64,000 nt of DNA, from the IMG/VR virus record IMGVR_UViG_3300017987_000056, positions 1-64,000 of that record. One strand, 5' to 3'. A model generated the notes under the pieces. It did no database searches. It saw only the letters and a program-made list of their open reading frames with translations, and was not told where the DNA came from. The position numbers and the translations under genes are program-made. The first letter of the stretch is position 1. Each line of letters begins with the position of its first letter. Origin of the DNA: a virus. Below, piece by piece: positions 25,338 through 32,619 of this stretch.

Positions 25338-25367
25338 AATTTTCCAACATCGACTCTTCTATAATAT
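25338..25367 (+). promoter_or_regulatory. Candidate phage promoter before the sheath gene
   Basis: AATTTTCCAA (25338-25347), 12 bases, TATAATAT (25360-25367), then 23 bases to the sheath ATG, with AAGGAGG in between. Both blocks recur before the protease gene at 12512-12542, and both sites lie in AT-rich gaps in front of highly expressed late genes. Confidence 0.5.
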
Positions 25368-25390
25368 TTCGAGATTCAAGGAGGATTTCT

Positions 25391-27877
25391 ATGGCTATTG
25401 AGATTTCCCGATATGTTGATCCCGGAACCTACATTGGAGAAGTAATTCAGCCAGGTTCCGTGTCTGTCACCTCGGATCGCGTTCTCGCGATTGTGGGAAT
25501 CGCTCCGCGCACCCGTCGTTCCACGGACGAGCCCGTAGTTCGCGGCAAGATTTTCGCGGAGACTTTGTCGCTCGCGGCTTCGACCCCGTATATCGCGCAG
25601 CTCGTGAACATGTCGAATCGAGACAGGAACAACGCGACTCTCTACATGAATGGAAACTCTTTAGGGATCGCGGATTGGTGGTTCCTGCCCGCGTATTTGA
25701 CGGGCAACGAGTGGGCTGGTGCGACTATCGACGTTTCGAGCGGTACGGGCACCGACCGGTACTTCACGCTGTCCCTCGACGGCAAGGATGTAGTCACTAT
25801 CGACGTGGATGCGGCGGTGACTGCTGTCGGTGGTACTCCGGCGACGGCTTCGGCGACCAACATCTGTGACGCCATCAACTACGAGCTGGGTAACAGCGCA
25901 GGTACTTACTACAGCAAGTACGGCGCGGCCTATGCGAACGTGGCGACTCACGCGACGGGTACCGCAAACGAGATCATCACGATTACGTCTCCGGATAGCA
26001 CGTCCGCTTCGGACGTAAAGGTTCTTCTGTCTCGGACGGCGGACGGTGCGTCGCTGATTTCGAACGCTGCGTGGGTTCCCACGGCGTCTGCGGGCGTTCA
26101 GGCGGACAGTTGGATTCAGGTGCGCGACGAAGCGTACAACTCTACTGCGGTCTACACGCTCGACTACGTGGCGATTGACGGATTGACTGATCCCTTGGCC
26201 AATGCCACCGCGACCGATCCGCTGGTCAACTTGGCTCGTGTCAGCTCGTATCCTGGGGGCAGCAGCTACGAGAAGAGTGTGGACTACCAGGCGAGCGGTA
26301 ACAATATCGAGTGGAGTTCCTCGACATGGGCGAATTCGACGATCACCGGTATTGCAGGTCCCTACGCCATCGTTGCGAGCACGAACGATAAGCTCTACCT
26401 GGCGATCAACGACAATTCCCCGATTCTGATCACGTTGACCGCTGGCGCTGCTCAAACCGCAGCGAATATAGCCACCGACATCAATACGGCGTTGGCGGCT
26501 TCGGCGGATTACGGTCCCGAGTATGCGCATGTGGCATCAGATTCTGGCGGCGCGGTCAAGCTCGATGTTCCGGATCCGTTCGAAAACTTCCCGACCGAGA
26601 AGGGTGCGGCCAGCTCCTTCGATTTCCTGGATACTTCGGACAATGCTTTTGCGACGTTGTTCGGCGCGATTACGTTGCCTTACGAGGTCCGTGGCGTCGG
26701 AGAACGTCCTGATTTTGGGACTGGCTACTACGCAACCTACGACTACCAGCGACCTTCCGCCGATTACGAAACTTACCATCGGTGCTACGACCCGGATCAG
26801 CTCTACGAGTACACGTCTCCATTGACGCTGGACAACTACACGAGAAACGCCCTCTGTGTGGCTGGAGAGATCGCATTCGAAAATGCCACTCCTTCGATTT
26901 TCGTGGTCCAAGTCAACGATCAGACGGTTGAGGGTCAGCCCACGTTGAACCAGATCCGTCGCGCAATCGATGTCTGCGAGGAGACTGCGCAGATAACGGA
27001 CGTGGTCGTGCTCGATACTTCTCAGGAGATTGCGGTCTACCTGATGAATCACGTCTCTACCCAGTCTTCAATTTTGGAGAAACACTATCGGCGCGGCTGG
27101 TATGGGATGGCTCGGGACACGGATCCTGGCGATCCCGACACGCCGGATACCTTCGTGTACAGGTCGACTCAGACCTTGCAGCCGGGCGCGACTTCCCCGG
27201 GACGTGGTCGTCAGATCCTGGTCGCCGGTGGCAACGCTACGAGAACCCTGACGTTGGACAGCGGTCAGGAAGTCAGTGTGGACCTCGACGGTTCCTACAT
27301 CGCGGCTGCGGTGGCTTCGGTGTTCACGGCGCTTCCGAGCCCCGCGAGCCCGCTCATCAACAAGACCATCACCGGCTTCGAGGAAGACGGTTTCAGCACC
27401 TTCTTGCGCGGCGAGCGTCATACGATGGCCAGTCAGGGAGTCACTGTTATCACGCTCCAGGCAGGTCGATTCGTCATGCTCGACCCGCTTACCACGGAAG
27501 CCGGTGGCGGCGGAGTGGTTCAGTTCGAGGAGCCTGCGGCTTCCGCCCAGAAGGACGCGGTTTCCAAGACGGTGGAGAATCTTCTCACTGCGAACATGGT
27601 CGGGGTGGTTCCGGATGATCTGGCGGACTTTATTTCCGATACGAAGAAGTGGATTCTTCTCGGAATCGAAGCGAACATCAACGCCGGTTCGATTGGACCG
27701 TACCGAGATCAGGCGGGCTTCCCGCGAGAAATCGATGCGCTGACTGACATTCAGGTGGCGCAAAGCACCACGGACCCGAGGAACTTCTACTTCAAGTACT
27801 GGTTTAACTTGCGTTACCCGGCGAAACGATTCTTCGGCGAGTACAGCGTCGACAACCCCTTCTTCAGCCCCGCGTAA
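25391..27877 (+). CDS. Contractile tail sheath protein
   Basis: 828 residues; strong AAGGAGG site. The N-terminus (ISRYVDPGTYIGEVIQPGS, then VLAIVGIAP) and the C-terminus (LGIEANINAGSIGPYRDQAG, then NFYFKYWFNLRYPAKRFFGE) are those of phage tail sheaths. Between them are two insert domains: residues about 110-220 and 318-425. The second (DKLYLAINDNSPILITLTAG, TAANIATDINTALAAS) resembles flagellin-type IN repeats and is shared with the baseplate protein at 46036. The protein is longer than typical sheaths (450-700), the inserts probably forming surface knobs. Known: sheath subunits contract to drive the tube through the envelope. Confidence 0.9.
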   Translation: MAIEISRYVDPGTYIGEVIQPGSVSVTSDRVLAIVGIAPRTRRSTDEPVVRGKIFAETLSLAASTPYIAQLVNMSNRDRNNATLYMNGNSLGIADWWFLPAYLTGNEWAGATIDVSSGTGTDRYFTLSLDGKDVVTIDVDAAVTAVGGTPATASATNICDAINYELGNSAGTYYSKYGAAYANVATHATGTANEIITITSPDSTSASDVKVLLSRTADGASLISNAAWVPTASAGVQADSWIQVRDEAYNSTAVYTLDYVAIDGLTDPLANATATDPLVNLARVSSYPGGSSYEKSVDYQASGNNIEWSSSTWANSTITGIAGPYAIVASTNDKLYLAINDNSPILITLTAGAAQTAANIATDINTALAASADYGPEYAHVASDSGGAVKLDVPDPFENFPTEKGAASSFDFLDTSDNAFATLFGAITLPYEVRGVGERPDFGTGYYATYDYQRPSADYETYHRCYDPDQLYEYTSPLTLDNYTRNALCVAGEIAFENATPSIFVVQVNDQTVEGQPTLNQIRRAIDVCEETAQITDVVVLDTSQEIAVYLMNHVSTQSSILEKHYRRGWYGMARDTDPGDPDTPDTFVYRSTQTLQPGATSPGRGRQILVAGGNATRTLTLDSGQEVSVDLDGSYIAAAVASVFTALPSPASPLINKTITGFEEDGFSTFLRGERHTMASQGVTVITLQAGRFVMLDPLTTEAGGGGVVQFEEPAASAQKDAVSKTVENLLTANMVGVVPDDLADFISDTKKWILLGIEANINAGSIGPYRDQAGFPREIDALTDIQVAQSTTDPRNFYFKYWFNLRYPAKRFFGEYSVDNPFFSPA

Positions 27878-27902
27878 GCTGAGAAAGGGAGGAGGAATTT
27901 AA

Positions 27903-28355
27903 ATGACATTCCCAATTCCGGCAACAAACATTCGGACGAGCCATGCGGTCACCATCCAGTACAATTCATACGTTATTGGACAGATCCAAACGTGGGCTCC
28001 AAACCAGTCCCGGACGATCACACCTGCATATGAGTTGAAGGCGCAGACTTCTGGCGAAGTGACTGAGAACGTACCCGGGAACATCACCGGTCTTACGATT
28101 CAGGTTAGTCGCTATGATTTGTTTTCTGCGAAGATGGAGGAGATTTGGGGGAACCCGGACCTCAATATGCTCTCTCGACAGTCGAACCCCCTCACTATTA
28201 CGGAGAAGTGGGTGAATCCTAGCGGGTCTCCTGAGAAATATGAGTACATAGGGTGCTGGTTTTCCCAGATCGGTAGAAACCTGCAAGCGCAGGGTGATCG
28301 AATCGTGATGGTGAACGCGACTCTCAACTACGTGCGGATCAAACAGACCGCATAA
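27903..28355 (+). CDS. Tail tube protein, paralogue 1
   Basis: 150 residues, ATG after GGGAGGAGG. It lies directly after the sheath, where the tube gene is expected, and has the tube-like strand pattern TSHAVTIQYNSYVIGQIQTW, TGLTIQVSRYDLFSAKMEEI and GCWFSQIGRNLQAQGDRIVM followed by VNATLNYVRI. Known: hexameric rings of this protein form the inner tube. The next gene is a paralogue with an extra segment. This compact form is the likelier main tube subunit. Confidence 0.7.
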   Translation: MTFPIPATNIRTSHAVTIQYNSYVIGQIQTWAPNQSRTITPAYELKAQTSGEVTENVPGNITGLTIQVSRYDLFSAKMEEIWGNPDLNMLSRQSNPLTITEKWVNPSGSPEKYEYIGCWFSQIGRNLQAQGDRIVMVNATLNYVRIKQTA

Positions 28356-28359
28356 CGAA

Positions 28360-28965
28360 ATGCCAGTCCCGGAAACTACGGTTCGTACCAGTCATGCCGT
28401 ATCCATTCGAGCTGGCGGTTACACCATCGGTCAGATCCAGACCTGGGCTCCGAGTCAATCTCGCGGAGTGGCTCCTCTGTACGAGATCGACGCAGTCGGA
28501 GTAGGTAACCCCCTTGAGCAAGTTCCCGCGACGGCTACGAACCTCACCATCCAAGTTTCCCGATACGATCTGTATAGGGCGAAAATGGAGGAGGTGTGGG
28601 GAAACCCGAATGCCTACTGGATGCTCACGAACCAGCACAACCCTTTCGACGTGGAGGAGAAGTGGATCCGCTATGTGGGGGATGTCGGTATCAAATGGTC
28701 CTTTCCTTGGCTGGACAAATTGGGCAATAAAACTTCTGACGTGGTTGACAAAATAGGAGAAGGGCAGATCAAGGCTTTGAATTTCGTCGGACTTACCGAT
28801 GAAAAAATCGAAAAGATAGAGACCGGCACCGGAGATTTTGAGGTTGAAAAGTGGTGGTATTCGGGATGCTGGTTTTCTCAGATCGGTCGTAATTTGTCAG
28901 CGCAGGGCGACCGAATAGTGATGGTGAACGCAACACTGAACTATACAAAAGTTAGACCTATTTAA
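28360..28965 (+). CDS. Tail tube protein, paralogue 2 with insertion
   Basis: 201 residues, starting four bases after paralogue 1. It shares TSHAVSI, YTIGQIQTWAPSQSR, LTIQVSRYDLYRAKMEE-x-WGNP, GCWFSQIGRN and QGDRIVMVNATLNY with its neighbour, but carries about 50 extra residues (roughly 112-160, KWSFPWLDKLGNKTSDVVDK and beyond) before the last strands. The insert is amphipathic and might project into the lumen or toward the sheath. Possible roles: a minor tube ring, tube initiator or terminator, or decorated tube subunit. Confidence 0.65.
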   Translation: MPVPETTVRTSHAVSIRAGGYTIGQIQTWAPSQSRGVAPLYEIDAVGVGNPLEQVPATATNLTIQVSRYDLYRAKMEEVWGNPNAYWMLTNQHNPFDVEEKWIRYVGDVGIKWSFPWLDKLGNKTSDVVDKIGEGQIKALNFVGLTDEKIEKIETGTGDFEVEKWWYSGCWFSQIGRNLSAQGDRIVMVNATLNYTKVRPI

Positions 28966-28971
28966 AAACCC

Positions 28972-29010
28972 GTTTTACCCCGCATTGCGGGAGAGAGGAG
29001 CGAAAGCCCC
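28972..29010 (+). promoter_or_regulatory. Hairpin pair before the tail chaperone gene, related to stems C and D at 17593
   Basis: In the 45-base gap, CCCGC-ATT-GCGGG (28979-28991) is followed by GGAGC-GAAA-GCCCC (28997-29010, one A.C mismatch), which ends at the base before ATG 29011. The ribosome binding site AGAGGAG lies in the 5' arm of the second stem. The stretch aligns with 17587-17624: the blocks TTT-x-ACCCCGC, GCGGGAGA and GAGCGAAAGC are identical, with short differences between them. A fold that hides the ribosome binding site suggests translational control. Confidence 0.55.
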
Positions 29011-29547
29011 ATGTCTACCGAACAGAAAAACGTAAATCCGAAACAAGTCCTGATGGATCTTGCCAAGGAACTGGACGGCGAGACCATCGAGCACACCTGC
29101 AACGTGAAAGGCTTCGAGTTCAAGATGCGGCTGCTCAACGAAGAGGAGTCGAACTGGAGAAACGGCTACATCAATCTCGGCTCGAAGCTGAGCGCCGTTA
29201 GCTCGTGGCGGCTCCCTACGTTGGCAATCGGAATTCGACAGATCAACGGCACTCCCGTTTTCGAATTCTTTCGAGAGGAATGGGACGCAACCGAGGAGAG
29301 CCGGAGGGCGCTTGAGATCGTGGAGGGAAAGGGGCCGTACTCTGCGAAGTACTTCACGGCGGAACACCTGATGAAGTTCCTCGCGGACCGTTTTCCAGAA
29401 GTCATTTCGGACTTGTGGGATGAGTGGCAGAGGATGGAGGACCGCAGGTCGAACGCTCAGGATGCGTTAAAAAAATCCTCCGGGGAGAGTTCGGACGAGG
29501 GTATCGACCCCTCTGGGACCGAACTTTCCCCTTCTGGAGAAAAATAG
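29011..29547 (+). CDS. Tail assembly chaperone, short product
   Basis: 178 residues. It lies between the tail tube and the tape measure genes, where tailed phages keep the chaperone pair, and overlaps the following frame by 72 bases without an independent start there. The sequence is globular (EHTCNVKGFEFKMRLLNEEE, FTAEHLMKFLADRFPEVISD) with a hydrophilic tail. The run of seven A at 29469-29475 allows a -1 slip that makes the long product. Known: the short and long chaperones coat the tape measure during tail assembly and are not in the finished virion. Confidence 0.7.
   Translation: MSTEQKNVNPKQVLMDLAKELDGETIEHTCNVKGFEFKMRLLNEEESNWRNGYINLGSKLSAVSSWRLPTLAIGIRQINGTPVFEFFREEWDATEESRRALEIVEGKGPYSAKYFTAEHLMKFLADRFPEVISDLWDEWQRMEDRRSNAQDALKKSSGESSDEGIDPSGTELSPSGEK
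29469..29475 (+). promoter_or_regulatory. -1 ribosomal slip site A AAA AAA
   Basis: In the chaperone frame the codons are GCG TTA AAA AAA TCC, giving the perfect slippery heptamer A-AAA-AAA. A slip of -1 here enters the open downstream frame at ILRGEFGRGYRPLW and continues to 30299. Programmed -1 shifting in the chaperone pair is conserved in many tailed phages. Confidence 0.75.
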
Positions 29548-30299
29548 TTTCGCATTTGCAGATCAAGGCGCAGATCTTGACGCAGCGAAACATCCCGATA
29601 GGGGATCCTCGGTTGAGGAACATGAATGAAACGCAGTGGGCGTTCGAAGACGCTGCGATTCAGAGGAACGAGGAGCGCAGATACGACGAGATGAAGGCCA
29701 TCATGGATGCGGTTCGAGACGAGGTTATTTCCGTTCTCGGGGTCAACTTGATGCCGGTCGAGGACCCTCATACGGGACTACTGCGCTTGCCGCAGGAAGG
29801 TGAGTATCTCCCGTTGATGCTGGGAATGGGTCGCGAGGACGTAGTGGCTGGAATCCTCAAAAAGCAAGGGGAGTACCATACCCAAGAACAAGTCCGTCAG
29901 GATCTCGAAGTCGAAGGCTCCGAATTTGTAACCGACCGAGAATCGGAACCGGAGTTGACTCCTGAAGAGTTAGAAGCCTTCATGGCTGAAGGTGATATCC
30001 AATTTGATAACGAGCCTGACGAGCTTCAGGAATCTCTTTCTTGGGGGGATCCCATGATGCAGAAGATGCTGGAGAGTCTCGTGGTGTCGAAGGAAGATCT
30101 CGATGCCGAGCAGATTGATCTGATGCCGAGAAGAGCCCGAACCATCGGACAAGCTAGAAGAGAGCTTCGCGAGGAGGCGAAACGAAAGAAAGATGTAGGA
30201 GAAACCGAGGAGATCCCCGTGAGGATCGAATCCGAAGGTTCCTTGGATGAAATTCCGGCGAAGCGCAAGCGAAGCCGCGTTGTAATCGAAACGGACTGA
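29475..30299 (+). CDS. Tail assembly chaperone, frameshift extension of the long product
   Basis: 274 residues are added after codon 155 of the upstream gene by the -1 shift, giving a 429-residue fusion. The frame is open 51 bases upstream of the slip site, but the only early start there is a GTG without a ribosome binding site, so separate translation is unlikely. The extension begins ILRGEFGRGYRPLW, contains a helical region (WAFEDAAIQRNEERRYDEMK) and a long acidic part (about residues 150-230), and ends basic (PAKRKRSRVVIE). It stops one base before the first tape measure gene. Confidence 0.7.
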   Translation: MLRGEFGRGYRPLWDRTFPFWRKIVSHLQIKAQILTQRNIPIGDPRLRNMNETQWAFEDAAIQRNEERRYDEMKAIMDAVRDEVISVLGVNLMPVEDPHTGLLRLPQEGEYLPLMLGMGREDVVAGILKKQGEYHTQEQVRQDLEVEGSEFVTDRESEPELTPEELEAFMAEGDIQFDNEPDELQESLSWGDPMMQKMLESLVVSKEDLDAEQIDLMPRRARTIGQARRELREEAKRKKDVGETEEIPVRIESEGSLDEIPAKRKRSRVVIETD

Positions 30300-30300
30300 A

Positions 30301-32619
30301 ATGGCGGTTGCCAAAGACTATCTGCTTTCGTTTGATTTTTCTGAGTTCGATAATCAGATCAACGAGCTGACGCGGGACTATACCGATTTCGGCATGGCAG
30401 TGCGTGAGGTAGTGAACGCTGCGACCACCGATACGCAAGCTCTCAGACAATCCACAGAAGGAGTTTCAGCCTCTCTGCAAACCATGATTCCGCAACTGGA
30501 TCAATCGGCTCAATCGATTCAGCGAGGCATGGGCTCCACGGTCCGAAATCTTGAAAATCTTTCTAGGCAGAGCGAAACCGTAGCCGCCAACATGAGTCGC
30601 TTGTCTGGGATCCAGGTTGGCGGCGAAGCAGGCGTCGGGACTCCTCCGGAGCTTCAGCGCGTCTCGAAAGAAATCAAGGCAGTCCTGGAGATGGCGGATG
30701 TGGCGCGTGCCACGATGTCCGAAGTCGAGCAGCAGCACAAAGAGATGAAGCGCACGTTGAAAGACGAGCTGGAAGTGTTCAAAAAAGGTGTTGCGCAACT
30801 CTTACAGTACGCGGAAAGTGAATTGAAGGGGCTGAAACAGTCTCTTGGAAGTCTCTTGAGTAACATTCCAGGGGTCGGTGGGGGAGTCATCGGCACGCTC
30901 ATCAACTGGATGATTTTGGGTAGGAAAGAGGACGCGCGCCTCACCGCGCAACGCGGGGAAATGGCCAACGTACTGGAAGCTACCGGTGAGCGACTTTCAG
31001 GCCCGGGGTCTCTCGAAAAAACCATTGGATGGTTCAGTGCTTTTCAAGAACACGCTCAGTGGTTTTACGGGATCAGCAAGGAAGAAACGCAGGGCGTTGT
31101 CAGTCAGATGGCGCAAGCTGGATATCGACGCGAGGATTTCGAAAAAAGAATTAGCGAAGACTTGGGGTACGTTGGTCAGAATGCCGTAGTTGCCACAATG
31201 GCGCTGGATGCCCATCTCCACAGGGCTCAGGGTACTGCGATGTCAAACGTGATTACCTTGGTTTCTGACTACGGTGACACGTTGGAGAAGGCGACTAAGG
31301 ATTACATCGGTTTCGGGATGGCTGCGCAGCGCAGCGGGGCCGGAATCGACAAGTTCATCAACGCGGTGATGTCCGGTGCTTCGGCGATGCAGCAATACGG
31401 TATCGACGTTCGTGATGTTGCGAACATTATGGTGAATATCGAGCGGCACTATCGCCGAATGGGACTCCATCCGCAGCATGCTGGGGAAATGGCAGCTCGG
31501 TTTGTAGATAACTACACGGGCGCCGTAGCCAACCTTGGCAGTAGTTCCAAGCTTGAGCTAGCGCGTCGGATGTTCCCTGGCATGGAGGCGCATGCAGCAT
31601 TCGTAAAGTACGAGGAGGGGGCTGCCCGAGCTGCTCGCGGTGAGGACGAAGGTTTCCTTGTCGAAGCGACCATGCACCTTACCGCGTGGGCTCTGGAGGG
31701 TCGTGGTCGTTCCGAAGCTATCTTGTTTTTGGAAAACCAAGGCATGCAGACCCAGACAGCAGCTACGTTGCTGGATGCGCGGGAGGAACTCAAGAAGTAC
31801 AACGATTTTCAAAAGCTTGCTCCGGAACAGAAGCGCGCAGTTCAGCAGGCGTTCGAGATCAATAGAAAAGCGGTTTCCACGTTGGAACAGACGGAAAGGA
31901 AGCTTATCAACGCTTTGGCTGGGGTTGGGAACGGTCTTTTGAAGGTTTTGACTTCAATTTTGGCTATCCTGACGGTAGGCATCACTTCGTTGCCTCGTCT
32001 TATCAGCGCTACTTTAAGGGGAGGGGAAGAGGGGAATCGGGAGCTGACGAAGATCGGTGACGAGATGAAAATGCTCGTCGGAACTTTGGGGGAGGGAGTC
32101 GTCCAGGCAATGGAAGGGCTGGAAGAAGTTCCGGGATCAGTCTCAGAGGCTCTAGGCGGTCCGCTGGATATATTGAAACGAGCTGCGAGTGGAAACCTTG
32201 AAGGACCTCGTAGGGAAGATCAGCCGACGACTCCGAGAGTTGTGGGTCGCGGTACGTCCGGAAGCCCAATTGAACTGTTCAAAGGTGCCTGGAGAGCGGC
32301 GAAAGGGCTTGCGACCGGAGCTGCGGGGACCGTAGGTAAACGGATCCCCGAGTCTGCGACCCCGGAACCCCCTGCGGTAGCTCCTCCGGACTCGGCTACG
32401 GAAGAAAGCGAACCGCCTCCGAAGCATCCTGGAATGCCTCGCGGTTCCGAAGTCAAGGCAGTGCGTGACCAAGAGCGGGCCAAGCCAGAACCGTTAGCCA
32501 ACGCCAAAGAGCGCGAAATCATGGCAAACCCTCGGCGTGCCGAAGTGGTCATATCTTCTGAAGCAATCGCCCAGGCGGATATCAAACACAAGGAGCGGAC
32601 ACTTCCACCGTCAGATTAA
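30301..32619 (+). CDS. Tape-measure-like protein 1 of 3
   Basis: 772 residues, mostly helix. Directly after the chaperones, as expected for a tape measure. N-terminal coiled coil to about residue 190; a hydrophobic Gly-rich segment near 185-205 (LLSNIPGVGGGVIGTLINWM); a block from about 219 (EMANVLEATGERL ... FQEHAQWFYGISKEETQG) shared with the next two genes; a membrane-like stretch near 546 (LLKVLTSILAILTVGITSLP); then a Pro/Ala/Glu-rich disordered tail. Known: the tape measure sets tail length and enters the host envelope. That three consecutive genes share this architecture is unusual. Confidence 0.65.
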   Translation: MAVAKDYLLSFDFSEFDNQINELTRDYTDFGMAVREVVNAATTDTQALRQSTEGVSASLQTMIPQLDQSAQSIQRGMGSTVRNLENLSRQSETVAANMSRLSGIQVGGEAGVGTPPELQRVSKEIKAVLEMADVARATMSEVEQQHKEMKRTLKDELEVFKKGVAQLLQYAESELKGLKQSLGSLLSNIPGVGGGVIGTLINWMILGRKEDARLTAQRGEMANVLEATGERLSGPGSLEKTIGWFSAFQEHAQWFYGISKEETQGVVSQMAQAGYRREDFEKRISEDLGYVGQNAVVATMALDAHLHRAQGTAMSNVITLVSDYGDTLEKATKDYIGFGMAAQRSGAGIDKFINAVMSGASAMQQYGIDVRDVANIMVNIERHYRRMGLHPQHAGEMAARFVDNYTGAVANLGSSSKLELARRMFPGMEAHAAFVKYEEGAARAARGEDEGFLVEATMHLTAWALEGRGRSEAILFLENQGMQTQTAATLLDAREELKKYNDFQKLAPEQKRAVQQAFEINRKAVSTLEQTERKLINALAGVGNGLLKVLTSILAILTVGITSLPRLISATLRGGEEGNRELTKIGDEMKMLVGTLGEGVVQAMEGLEEVPGSVSEALGGPLDILKRAASGNLEGPRREDQPTTPRVVGRGTSGSPIELFKGAWRAAKGLATGAAGTVGKRIPESATPEPPAVAPPDSATEESEPPPKHPGMPRGSEVKAVRDQERAKPEPLANAKEREIMANPRRAEVVISSEAIAQADIKHKERTLPPSD

